A DNA stretch of 64,000 bases from Austropuccinia psidii (taxonomy: Eukaryota > Basidiomycota > Pucciniomycetes > Pucciniales > Sphaerophragmiaceae). Location: assembly GCA_023105745.1 (NCBI GenBank), contig JALGQZ010000003.1, positions 74,932,696 through 74,996,695 on the forward strand, given 5' to 3'. Every line of letters starts with the position of its first letter. The stretch's first letter is position 1. The translations under genes and the position numbers were made by a program. Below are positions 1 to 10,117 of this stretch, piece after piece. The notes beneath the pieces were generated by a model, which was not told where the DNA came from, searched no databases, and saw nothing but the letters and a program-made list of their open reading frames with translations.

Positions 1-1
1 C

Positions 2-166
2 AGGCCCAAGACTTGGTTTCTTAAGCAGAAGGACAGGTTAACTGCCCTTCATCCTGATATGTCTGAAACAATGGTACATAAAAGGATATTAAGAAAATGT
101 GGTGGTGACCTTGAGCATGCTATAAGAAGCAGATGTATTGAGCCTTGCTCTACAGAAGATTATGTC
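2..166 (+). CDS. TE-D gag-pol, internal gag fragment left of the TE-E insertion
   Basis: An open frame of 55 codons, cut by the window edge on the left and by TE-E on the right. It reads a Gag-core segment ([34 protein letters not shown]) that matches the same region of the other long-LTR elements here. After removing the 5-bp target duplication ATGTC (162-166 and 40983-40987), the frame continues directly at 40988 with NAMEDI, as in intact copies. The two parts together are a multiple of three. This shows that 1-166 and 40988-44983 were one gene before TE-E arrived. Confidence 0.9.
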
Positions 167-2088
167 TGTAAGATGTGACTATGAAACTGATGATAATATT
201 ACTATTAATCAACAGTACTATGTCTGTTCTTATGAAATATAATAATAAAAAATTATTATAACCACAATTAAATAATTATAAAATTATTTCTGTCACGTGT
301 TATACACTACAAGTGATTATAACAGTGAGCAGTAATTGTTTACTAGAATCAATTACAAGAAGAATTTAATAATAAAAATTTCTTTATTAAAATAATAAAA
401 TTATTTTAATATATAATTATCTTTTACAAGAATAATTATGAATATAATTCTTGAAGAAAACTATTACTAGAGAAAAACTTTAAGAACTAAAAATAAATGA
501 CTCACTAATACTCCAAAGAACTTATTGATAGATAAGAGTAGAGAAATTTGACGTGGAATTGTGGATTTAAGGGATCAAAAGGATTTATAACAGTATTACA
601 ACAATATATAGTTGGATTCTATGATTTCACGTCTTTCTGGATGATTTGGAAAGATTTAAAACACTTAAGAATAGCTTTAACTAATACTTACTTGTTGGTA
701 ATAATGATTTAATAAATTGATAAGATGATGATACGGAAAAAACAGCAAGAATAGGCTTCTTTTAAGTCAACAACAGCTCACAGAGGCGTGCCATGGAGCA
801 AACTGAAAAACCAGTGAGTGAGAAAACAATAAACCTTTTTGGATTAATGATTGCATCATCTGTTGTCACGTAAGATTATCATAATTACTTAATTGATGCT
901 TTTACGTGACTACCAACCCCAATATGGTTAAGAATAAAAGGAGTAACATCTGTAAATCTTCTTTTATTCTAAAATAATCATTGATTTCTCAAAGTTATCA
1001 ATGTTATTGCCAATTTCATCACAGGTTGTAATTACTGTGAATTTTTGAAGATTCAGTGTTTCACGTAGAATGGTCAAAAATGGACTATAAGTAAAACTTT
1101 TAATTTTACTAGTAAAACCATAATTCTTTTTGGTTGTAACATAGATAATACAGTTCTTCATTGGTCCTGAAAGTTTCAGGAAGATTCATTAAGAATTGTA
1201 TTTTTAATGAATTTTTGAAGTTTTTACCTCATTTCTACGTAGAATTGCAAATAGCAGTATTTTGCTGGTTGCTATGAGGTAAATCAATGAATATGGATCC
1301 CAAAAGGGTTTAATTACTCTTTTAGGGTCTAGTCATGGAAAGTCATCAAGAATTGACGTGGTTACAGGAGCCTAAGTAGCTTATTACCTCCTTGGCACGT
1401 CAAAATAGCAGGTTATTTGCTATTTTTCTTATAATTACAGTAGGTGTAACTTGGTAACCAAGTTCCCAAAGAGTTTTAGTTTACCAATTGGGCCAAGATG
1501 AGCCATGGATCCATGCTCTGGAGCTATCCATGCCTCTGAGGCCTCAGAAGTTGGGTACCCTGGCTCTCTTTGATGTCTTTTGTCCCCCTTGCTTATTTTT
1601 TACGTCAAAATAGTAATTTAAGCTTAAAGTGAGATATCCACTATGGGTGTACCAAAAGTCCATGTAAGAATACCATAATATTAAGTGCTCAAAACATGCA
1701 TAACACTATTCTTAGTGTATATGTAACATGGGATTTCTCACTTTCCCATTATTTTGGCTAAAAAGCAAGAAAAACAAAAATTTTCACGGATCTTTTATGT
1801 GGTATTAATGATGTGGTATTGAAGTATTTTCCATTTTACCACCTCAAATACTTAAATTGAGCTTATTCACTCTATGGAGCTACCCTAGGTGAAATTTTGT
1901 GTAGAATCCAAATCTGGTCTTAAATCCATGGATTTACTTACTCAATAAAAAGTTATTCATCTTTTCTGAAATTGAAAATGATGAATTTTGGATATATGCA
2001 TGACTTATGAGTTTTGCATAATTCAAAATTTCTTTTTAAGATGATTGTGGCCTATTTGGGTATGTAAAAATATACCTCAAGGCTCACA
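167..2088 (-). repeat. TE-E 3' LTR (LTR family 1, 1,922 bp)
   Basis: Near-identical to 39062-40982 and similar to 57438-59357 and, in part, 48356-49010. On the element's strand it begins TGTGAGCC and ends CATCTTACA (TG...CA). The purine-rich tract lies immediately outside its sense 5' end, which makes it the 3' LTR. It is AT-rich and contains a 65-codon sense ORF that I do not believe is coding. Confidence 0.92.
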
Positions 2089-2129
2089 TTCCCTCCCACC
2101 AAAAAATAAAATTGTACTACAATTTTATT
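2089..2129 (-). promoter_or_regulatory. TE-E polypurine tract with adjacent perfect hairpin
   Basis: On the minus strand a purine run GGTGGGAGGGAA (2100-2089) abuts the 3' LTR and is the expected plus-strand primer. Just upstream, 2129-2105 is a perfect 12-bp inverted repeat with a one-base centre (AATAAAATTGTA and its complement). The same layout is found in every long-LTR element here. Confidence 0.8.
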
Positions 2130-2228
2130 AGTGATAAAAGAATAAGGCCCCAAAGGGGGGTAATGTCCACTGTCCAACCTCTTCACATTACTCAGATCAA
2201 GTAATTCAAAGCACATTTATAGACATAT

Positions 2229-2305
2229 TCAGGCTTGTGGCCTTCTTTCATGTCTAAATCTTTTTAAGAGTTTATCTGAGTCAGGTATTTCTGATTCTGC
2301 CATCC
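2229..2305 (-). CDS. TE-E gag-pol C-terminal end (chromodomain tail)
   Basis: The last 25 codons of TE-E Pol plus stop, separated from the rest of pol by the insertion of TE-G at 2306. It reads [20 protein letters not shown], the end of the chromodomain-like segment, and finishes at TGA (2231-2229). 2301-2305 (CATCC) is the target duplication shared with 22128-22132, where the frame resumes. The 139 bases between this stop and the LTR hold only the untranslated end with the hairpin and purine tract. Confidence 0.88.
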
Positions 2306-3065
2306 TGTAACAACCATCCATCAGGGGTAAGGGTATTCATTCATACACCCACTCAAACACCTCAAATCAGCAAATCCAGTATCTGCATCAGCAGTCAGTC
2401 TCAGCAATCTTCATTCTGAAACATGCATACAGCTTGGTACAACAATACAGCCTGTCAATACCTGTACAGGTTGGATTCACCCAATACAGTTTCAATACAC
2501 CAATATGGAACTGTATGATCACTCAAATACACCACACCTCTTGTACAGGTTCTGTACAGCTGTACAGGACCTGTATTGGCCAGACTCAATTCAATCATCA
2601 ATTATTCTCATGAAAATTCTTCCTCTGGATCAGGGCTGGTGATTCTCACATATACCAGCCCCTCTTTCTCCCCCCTGGGGACTTTTCCCCAGTTAATTAA
2701 TTTAGTTTATTTATTATTTTATAATTACTCTTATCCTTATTTTGGGTATTATAATTATTTAATCTTAAGTTAGTCTTTGCATTTCTCTCTTCGCCTGTAC
2801 AGTATGAGTTGGGTGGCCATATCCTTATTAACCCTTCTCTTTCCATTCTGACAGGTTGAAACAGTGGACTTGGACTTGTTTGTGGTTGGCTCTTCTATTC
2901 TTTTACTCTTATCTTTTGTTGCTGCTTTTCTTATATTTATTCTTTAGCAATTTATCTTTAACACTCTTAAGTGTATCCCCTTTTATCTTATCTTTGAGCC
3001 CTCCATAAGTGAGTCCCAGTTTACTGAGTGCCAGGCCCCCTTCACTTCGAAGAGCCCCTGTGACA
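2306..3065 (+). repeat. TE-G 5' LTR (LTR family 4, 760 bp)
   Basis: Direct repeat of 21368-22127, TGTAACAACC...CCTGTGACA. The U3 part carries many CTGTAC/CTGTAT/ATACAG hexamers (about 2430-2580). A CATATACC TATA-like box (about 2649) is followed by a CTGGGG/CCCCAG hairpin (2675-2692) and then the stretch complementary to the primer site. I infer that transcription starts near 2691. The right-hand half resembles the LTRs of TE-H, and the left half is diverged. Confidence 0.95.
2691..2704 (+). promoter_or_regulatory. Putative self-primer (inferred RNA 5' end) of TE-G
   Basis: AGTTAATTAATTTA in the LTR is the exact reverse complement of 3067-3080, which begins two bases after the LTR end. In Tf1-type elements the mRNA 5' end folds onto a primer site just downstream of the LTR and is cleaved to prime reverse transcription. 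This layout matches. The TATA-like element about 40 bases upstream supports a start here. Confidence 0.72.
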
Positions 3066-3066
3066 T

Positions 3067-3080
3067 TAAATTAATTAACT
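3067..3080 (+). promoter_or_regulatory. TE-G primer-binding site (self-priming type)
   Basis: TAAATTAATTAACT, one base after the LTR. It lacks the TGG expected of a tRNA-CCA primer site. It pairs over 14 bases with 2691-2704. The matching site in TE-H differs but pairs equally well with the TE-H LTR. Confidence 0.75.
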
Positions 3081-3750
3081 CCTATTTGATTCTTTCTCTT
3101 CATTCATTTATATTCATTTCCTCTCATTCATCAATTATGACCTTTTCATGATCTTATGATTTTTTATGATTTTCTATGAAATTTTCTCTCTCATCAATTT
3201 TCATCTCATTCATTTCATTCTTATGAAAATTGATTCTTTCTCCTTTCTTAATCATTGCTGACCATTTCATCACTTCATTTTATTTTTATCAATCAAATTT
3301 CTTCTGTGTTCTTATTCAGGTTTTATCTAGGGATTATTGATTGGTTTAATTGATTGGATTATTCATTGGGATTCATTTGGGTTATTGATTCAGGATTTAT
3401 TGGATTTATTGACTTTGAACTCTCAAGATATTGAATTGATTTCTGAAGATTTTGAACTGATTGATTGATTCCTCAAGACTTGATTTCATTTGAAGACACT
3501 TATTGATTGATTATTGATTGAATATTGATTGATTATTGATTGAATATTGATTGATTATTGATTTCCTCAAGATTATTGATATTTGATTGAATTGATTGTT
3601 GATTGATTGAATTTATTTGACTGTTGATTGAATTTGATTCCTCAAGATTTGAATTGACTCCTCAAGATTCATCAAGATTTTATTGTGATTGATTTGGCCA
3701 AGCCTGATTATTCTTCTTAATACCATCAAGTTATTTTAATTCTTTTCATA
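3081..3750 (+). other. TE-G untranslated leader, TTGATTGA-rich
   Basis: A 670-base AT-rich stretch with no convincing ORF. From about 3330 to 3690 it is dominated by imperfect repeats of TTGATTGA, with interspersed CTCAAGATT. The TE-H leader (18085-18839) has the same character on the opposite strand. It could carry packaging or translation signals, but nothing specific can be named. Confidence 0.7.
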
Positions 3751-5112
3751 ATGCCAGTCCAGCATAGCCCCCCAGCAAAGAATACTAGATTCCAGAAAAT
3801 TCCAGCTGTTCTCACTCCTACAGCAAGGGCTCCTCTTGACCGCACACCATCAGTTCATCAACTGAGTGCAAATTTGGACAGAGGACCACCAATGGAAGGA
3901 GCAGCACCCTCAAGAAGAGGTGGAATGAAATCTAGAAGATCAAGATCCTTTTCTGGACTTTTGGGTGGCTACCCCGGCATGTCTGAAGGTGCAAGAGCAA
4001 GATTAGGGGAAGTTGAAGATGAAGAGGGGGAAGAGTCTGTGGAAGAGGAAGATTCTGGGGAAACTGAAATGGCAGATGCCTTGGCAAATGCTCCAGAGGT
4101 GCCTCAGGGTTCTAATCTAGCCCTTTCTAGTCAACCTCTTTTCTCTCAAACTGAGCCAAGTCTCCTCAAGATGATGGAGCAGATGACTCAATTCATGGGA
4201 CAACTCACTCAAGCAGTTTCCCCCAGGGACAATTCCAAAGCCCCTGCTTTCAAGACTCCATCCATGAAGGCACCTGATTCTTTTGATGGTACTCAAGCTC
4301 ATAAGTTGAGAGGATTTATCCAATCCTGTCAACTAATTTTCCATAATGATCCAGCAAACTTCTTCTCTGACAGGAAGAAGGCTTTGTACTCAACTTCTTT
4401 TCTTACTGGTAGAGCTGGCAAATGGATTGAACCTTACCTCTCAAATATTTCCAATGAAGACCCTTCCTACCTCCTCAATAATTGGCCATTGTTTGAATCT
4501 CAATTATTCACTCTGTTTGGTGACCCCAATGAAGTCAGGAAAGCTGAACAAGAGTTGGACAATTTGAGGATGAAGGAAAGTGGTCATGTTTCCTTGTACA
4601 TAGCAGATTTCAGAAGCTTAATGTCAAGAATTGGAGATTGGGGGGAAAGAGCTTATATCCATGTTTACAGAAGAGGATTGGCATCAAGATTATTGGATCA
4701 GTTGGCTTCTCACCCTGGAACTTTTGATACTCTCCAAGAACTTATGGATGTCACTCTAGAATTAGACACAAGATATCATGAGAGGCAAAAGGAAAAGGGT
4801 GGCAATCAAGAAAAGAAGCCTCCAGTCAGTGGATCCAATCAGTCTAGGCCTCCTCAAAACTCATTTCAAAAGAGGCCTCATCAGAAGAAGAATAAGAAGG
4901 GCAAGCAATTTCAATCTTCAAAGGACAAACCCCATGCTGCTCTCCTCAATAAGGACAATAAATTAATCGGTTCTGAAAAGGAGAGGAGGATTCAAGCAGG
5001 GTTGTGTACTTATTGTGGTGGCAAGAACCCAATTGAAAAATGCTTCAAGAGACCTCAGAACAAGCCTGGGTCATCATCAGGAGGCTTCCCTAGCAAGCAG
5101 GGAAAAGCCTGA
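3751..5112 (+). CDS. gag: TE-G Gag (capsid/nucleocapsid)
   Basis: 453 residues forming the structural protein of the cytoplasmic virus-like particle. The N-terminus is basic and Ser/Pro-rich, followed by an acidic run at about residues 88-105. A retrotransposon Gag core lies at about 175-345 (LRGFIQSCQLIFHNDP, RAGKWIEPYL, LYIADFRSLMSRIGDW), then a Lys-rich linker. The C-terminal knuckle is C419-X2-C422-X3-N426-X4-C431. TE-H has His where this copy has Asn, so a zinc ligand appears lost. The ATG at 3751 (MPVQHSPPAK) is conserved in TE-H. The stop is overlapped by a -1 frameshift signal leading into pol. Confidence 0.95.
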   Translation: MPVQHSPPAKNTRFQKIPAVLTPTARAPLDRTPSVHQLSANLDRGPPMEGAAPSRRGGMKSRRSRSFSGLLGGYPGMSEGARARLGEVEDEEGEESVEEEDSGETEMADALANAPEVPQGSNLALSSQPLFSQTEPSLLKMMEQMTQFMGQLTQAVSPRDNSKAPAFKTPSMKAPDSFDGTQAHKLRGFIQSCQLIFHNDPANFFSDRKKALYSTSFLTGRAGKWIEPYLSNISNEDPSYLLNNWPLFESQLFTLFGDPNEVRKAEQELDNLRMKESGHVSLYIADFRSLMSRIGDWGERAYIHVYRRGLASRLLDQLASHPGTFDTLQELMDVTLELDTRYHERQKEKGGNQEKKPPVSGSNQSRPPQNSFQKRPHQKKNKKGKQFQSSKDKPHAALLNKDNKLIGSEKERRIQAGLCTYCGGKNPIEKCFKRPQNKPGSSSGGFPSKQGKA

Positions 5113-5144
5113 GTGGGGATCATGATGTGTTCAATAGTTCTCAC
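5100..5144 (+). promoter_or_regulatory. -1 programmed frameshift signal at the gag/pol junction of TE-G
   Basis: The slippery heptamer G-GGA-AAA (5100-5106) is in the correct gag phase. It is followed by a 6-base spacer that includes the gag stop (TGA 5110-5112). A 7-bp stem (GTGGGGA 5113-5119 with TTCTCAC 5138-5144) then closes an 18-base loop. A shift there enters the pol frame, which has no ATG near its start. The signal is conserved in TE-H with the stem kept through base changes. Confidence 0.78.
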
Positions 5145-8100
5145 TTATTTCCTTCAAGAGCACAATTGTGCACTCTGAATACTAGTGTCAAGAAATCTTC
5201 AAAATTTCTTATTTTCTCTTTTGTCTCTGATATTTTTTATAGTATTCTCATTGATTCTGGTGCTACAAACTCTTTTATTGCAAAGAATTTTGTTCTCAAG
5301 TACTCATTGACTCTGTCAGAGCTCCCTGAAAAGATTCCTCTTTTCATTTTGGATTCTAATGAATCCCCTGCCTTGTTCATCACCCATTATACGAAGTGGG
5401 TAGTTGACCTGCCTTCCTTCCCAAGCTTTGAATGGGATTTCTTTATCATAGATTCACCCAAAGGAGAAGACCTGATATTGGGCTATGATTTCCTTTACCA
5501 TTTCAATCCCATTATTGATTGGAAAAATGGATTGATCACCTATGATTCTAATCATAAGGATTCTAGTGGTATTATTCCTTCTACTAGTAATGACTTAGCC
5601 ACTGCTGTCAACAGTGTTGCTCTGGCTGGTGAACTTAAGACACCTTCCATCCCTTCTTCTGTCCATATCCCTTCCATAATTCCCTCTCAGTCATTACTTC
5701 CATCAAGAGATGAAGTCTTCAAAGAGATAAAGGATGTTGGAGAAGATGTTGCCATATCTTCACTTCATCTCTTCCAAGGGGATATGGACCTTCCTCCCTT
5801 ATCTTTTCATGCATCCCTGGAGGAGCAGTGGGATGAGGAGGAAGAGCCAGAAGAAATTGAAACTGTGTTGAAGGTTGTTCCTCCTGCTTATCACCAATAT
5901 TTGGATGTATTCTCCAAGGTGAAAGCAGAGAAACTTCCTCCACACCGCGCCTGTGATCACCATATCGAATTGGAGGGTCTTCTACCTCCAATTGGTGTTA
6001 TCTACTCATTATCAAATCAAGAGTCAGAAACACTGCGGGCCTACATTTCAGAGAATGTAGAGAAAGGTTTCATTAGACCAAGCTCCTCTTCAACAGGAGC
6101 ACCTGTCCTTTTTGTCAAGAAAAAGGATGGAGGTCTTCGTTTGTGTGTTGACTACCGCAAACTCAATGCTGTCACTAGGAAGAACAGATACCCTGTTCCT
6201 CCTATGAACCAGCTCCTTACCGTATTCAACGGTTCCACTATCTTCTCCAAGATAGATTTGCGTGGTGCAAATAACCTTCTGAGAATCAAAGAGGGGGATG
6301 AGCACTTAACTGCCTTTAGAACCAAATATGGCAGTTATGAGTATTTGGTCATGCCATTTGGTTTGACCAATGCTCCTGCTTCTTTCCAAAATCTAGTAAA
6401 TGATATCTTTGCAGATTTTTTGGATGTGTTTGTTGTGGTTTATCTAGATGATATTATGGTCTTTTCCAGTTCTGAGGAGGAACATGTCAAACATGTGGCC
6501 TCTGTCCTCCAAAGACTGAGGGACAATAATCTGTTTGCCAAAGCCTCCAAGTGTGTATTCCATGCTTCAAGTGTGGAATACTTGGGCTATGTTGTTTCAA
6601 GTGATGGCCTCAAGATGGATTCTTCAAAAGTTCAGCAAATCCTCAATTGGCCTCAGCCCAGAAACATCAAGGCTCTTCAATCTTTTCTTGGCTTTGCCAA
6701 TTTTTATCGACGTTTCATTAAAAATTATTCTAAAAAAATCACTTCTCTCACTTCCCTCCTTAAAAAAGATTCTCCCTTCATCTTCAATGAGGAAGCTCTT
6801 AGTCAGTTTCAAGCACTCAAAGAAGCTTTCACCTCTGCTCCTATCTTATCTCATTTTAATCCTTCTCTACCTACTATAGTAGAGACTGATGCTTCTGATT
6901 ATGCATTGGGCGCCGTACTGAGTCAGGTGAATGACTCTGGAAAGCATCCCATTGCATTTGATAGTCGCAAGCTCTTACCAGCTGAGCTCAACTATGAGAT
7001 TCATGACAAGGAACTCCTTGGCATAGTTTGGGCTCTCAAGTGCTGGAGAGCATTTCTTCTTTCTCTTTCCAATCCTTTTGAGGTCTTGACAGACCACTCT
7101 TCCTTGCAATATTTCATGTCTTCCAAAGTTCTTACTCGTCGTCAGGCCCGTTGGGCCGAATTTCTCTCAGAATTTCATTTCACTATCACTTACTGCCCAG
7201 GCAGGCTGGCCACTTTACCAGATGCCTTGTCACGTCGGGACGACGTGTACCCAGAGAGGGGGGTGGACTTCATCAGCAAGAATCCTCAGAATTTTCATCA
7301 AGTACTTAAGTAAGATGGAATTCAAGAGTCAAGATTCTTCTCAATCAAAGTGGAAATTTTCTCAGATTTAGTTGACAAGATTCAAGAAGAAGTATGGCAA
7401 GACAAAGACTATAAAGAAATACTCAAGCAACTAGCAAGAGGTGAATCAGTTCCAGATTATTCTCTTGAACCTCAAGCCAAGTTATTATTATTCAAAGATA
7501 GAGTGGTAATCCCAAGCAATGAAGAACTTCAACTCAATATTCTTCAAAAGCGTCATGACTCACCATTGGCTGGCCATCCTGGCCAGGAGAAGACCCTCAA
7601 GCTCATCAAGAGGGATTTTTATTGGGCTGGCATGAATCAATTCATCAAGGACTATGTGTCCTCATGTCAGCAATGTTCAAGAAACAAGAACATCCATCAC
7701 AAGAAGTTTGGATTACGCAAGCCTCTTTCAATTCCATCTGGTCCTTGGAATTCATTATCAATGGACTTTATCACTCAATTGCCACTGTCCAACAACTTTG
7801 ATTCAATTTTAGTAGTTGTGGACACATTCTCAAAAATGGCAATCTTCATTCCAACTTATGGCACAATCACTTCTCTGGATTTAGCTCAAATATTCATTAG
7901 CCATGTATTTTCCAAGCATGGACTCCCAGTCAGTATTGTCAGTGAGAGAGGATCCTTATTTGTTTCATCATTCTGGACTCAATTGTGTCAGCAGCTCAAG
8001 ATATCAAGAGATCTTTAAACTGCCTTTCACCCTGAAACAGATGGACAGACAGAGAGGGTAAATCAGATACTAGAACAGTACCTTCGGATGTATGTCAGCT

Positions 8101-8828
8101 ATCATCAAGATGACTGGTACACCTGGCTCCCTCTGGCTGAATTTGCCTATAATAATGCAGAACATTCATCAACCAAGCAATCACCTTTTTTCACCATTTA
8201 TGGAAGAAATCCCAGCTTTGACTCAATCCATATTTCTCAAGACTCACCGGCTGGAAAGTTATCAACAAAACTCCAATCAGTACAGCAAGTTGTCAAAGAA
8301 GAATTAGAGTCAGCAATAAGGAGATTAAAGAAGTATGCAGATAGAAATAGGGCAATTCCACCTGATTTCCAACCTGGGGACAAAGTATGGCTAGCTTCCA
8401 AGAACATCAAGACAGCAAGACCCACCAAGAAATTATCAGAAAGATGGTTGGGACCCTTTGAAGTTCTTAAGAAGATTGGCAGCCATGCATATCACCTCAA
8501 GTTGCCTCAGCAATGGAAGACAGTTCACCCTGTATTCCATGTGTCCTTATTAGAACCAGTCAAGCATTCAACTATCCCAAATCGTCATCAATTGCCGCCA
8601 CCACCAGTTTTAGTGGAAGAGCAAGAAGAATGGGAAGTGGCTCAGGTTCTGGACTCAAAACTCAAAAGAGGTAATTTATGGTATCTGGTAGAGTGGAAAG
8701 GATTCAGTGAAGACCCAGAAAGAACCACTTGGGAACCAGCTTCCAACCTTACCAACTCACCAGACCTTGTCAAGGATTTCCACTCATTGTATCCCGACAA
8801 GCCTGGTCCAAATACCTCAAGAGTTTGA
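5107..8828 (+). pseudogene. pol: TE-G Pol (PR-RT-RNaseH-IN-chromodomain), two premature stops
   Basis: It would encode the polyprotein for cDNA synthesis and integration. Order: aspartic protease (IDSGATNSF), reverse transcriptase (VDYRKLN, MPFGLTNAPASF, VYLDDIMVF), RNase H (ETDASDYALG, LTDHSSLQYF), integrase zinc finger and DDE core (MDFITQLP, FHPETDG), and a C-terminal chromodomain (WYLVEWKGFSEDPERTTWEP). It lies in the -1 frame of gag, and the first usable codon after the slip is 5107. In-frame stops occur at 7311-7313 (TAA, where TE-H has CAA) and 8016-8018 (TAA, where TE-H has TCA). The RT RGANNLL also departs from RGVYNLL of TE-H. This copy cannot make full-length Pol. Confidence 0.93.
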
Positions 8829-9608
8829 TTTTATGGTGCTTGGTGGGGAGAAGAAGTTATGAAAGTAAGTTCCTCTCCTGGCATGCACCTTTAAGGGGGT
8901 ATTCTACCCATATGTTGTTGTAAGCATCACCTTGGCCACTTTGTGAGCACTTGTCAATTCTTTGGACAGGTTCAGGAAGCATACAACATCAATACCCTCC
9001 ATTTGGACCTTATCAAGATATGGCCAAATATTTTCTTTCTTTCTTTATGTTTCATTTTCTTTCTTTATTATCATTTCATTTTATGCCAATCATCATAATT
9101 CAAGACATTCATTACTTCAAGTCATTTACGGCAATTCATTTCAGTAGTCATTTATGGCAAATCATTTCAGAAGGCATTTATGGCAATTTATTTCAGTCTT
9201 ATGGTGCTTGGTGGGGAGTGGAAGTTATGAAAGTAAGTTCCATCTCCTGGTATGCATCCCTGAGGGTTCTACTTCTTGTAAAACATCACCTTGGCCACTC
9301 TGTGAGCATCAAAATGCTTGGTTTTCACTTTTCAGACACTTTTTTTTTGGCCAGAATCAAGCAACTCACCACAAGAAGGACCAACCATCAGGATTTTTCT
9401 TTATTTCTTTCTTTACTCTCATTTTCTCTTATTATTTTTCTTTCTTTCTTTACTTGTATAATTTTCTTTCTTTTATTTCTTTAAAGCAGCAGCATCCCCT
9501 CCCCAAATCATGTATTGGGAGGTTCCATTATCTTTTTTATTTTTTATTTTTTAGTATTTATAAGAGTGGGGATAGAAGCCAAATCAAACACAAACAAGGA
9601 AAAGGAAA
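8829..9608 (+). other. TE-G 3' untranslated region with a duplicated ~120-bp unit
   Basis: Noncoding. Two diverged copies of a unit starting TATGGTGCTTGGTGGGGAG lie at about 8831-8955 and 9199-9318. Each contains ATGAAAGTAAGTTCC and a CATCACCTTGGCCACT block. TE-H has two equivalent copies on the other strand (about 12601-12715 and 12893-13008). The rest is T/C-rich low complexity. TE-G and TE-H match up to about 9535 and then diverge. Confidence 0.75.
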
Positions 9609-10112
9609 CTAGTTATCTCTACCCAAGTCATCAAAAGTTCTCTGGAAGTCATTTATCAACTCATCCTCATACCAGGCAAATTTTGCAGCCATCTCTTCAG
9701 AAGCAGTACCTGGAATAGTCCTGTCATTGGCATACATAATCACCTCTTTGCTATTTCTATCAACCCTCCTGAACAATCTGGCCACAGCATCTTGATTTTC
9801 ACTAGCCGCGTTGGGATCTTCTCTGGTAACCCGGATAGGCCAATGTTCTCTTCTTTGGAAGACTTGGGCGGCAGGAAACGGCAAAGGGGATAATCCATCT
9901 CTTCTTCTGCTGGAGCTGGCCACAGGTTGGAGTTGACGGGAGGTGGTTATGGGTTAGTTTCTAGGCTGTTGAACTGGTGATGGTCTTACTGCTGGAATCA
10001 AGGCAGGCCTGGTGGTATGGGAAGTAGTTGGTGAAGGAGGAGGAAGGGTTGTAGGAATAGAGGCAAGCATTGGTTGAAAGGTTCTTGGAGTACTGGGAAT
10101 GACTTGACTTTG
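9609..10112 (-). pseudogene. Antisense accessory gene of TE-G: 3' part of exon 2
   Basis: C-terminal 167 codons plus stop of the antisense Zn2Cys6-type gene, continuing from 19619 after removal of TE-H and its TSD. The N-terminal part is Pro/Thr/Ser-rich. A conserved-looking C-terminal block follows (FQRREHWPIRVTREDPN, ARLFRRVDRN, EVIMYANDRTIPGT, WYEDELINDFQRTFDDLG). One TAA at 9956-9954 interrupts it, probably from CAA. The frame on both sides of that stop is the same and ends at TAG (9611-9609). It lies on the strand opposite gag-pol and ends about 780 bases past the pol stop. The function of this domain is unknown to me. Confidence 0.75.
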
Positions 10113-10117
10113 GAATC

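Noticed and set aside
964..1161. 65-codon ORF inside the TE-E LTR (minus), repeated at 39859-40056
   Set aside because: Differences between the two LTR copies are mostly amino-acid changing, and the start codon is lost in the TE-J LTR. No sign of selection for a protein.
3020..3045. CCAGGCCCCC near the TE-G LTR end, complementary to the GGGGGCCTGG primer region of the long-LTR elements
   Set aside because: Different families, short match, and TE-H has only a partial version. Treated as coincidence.
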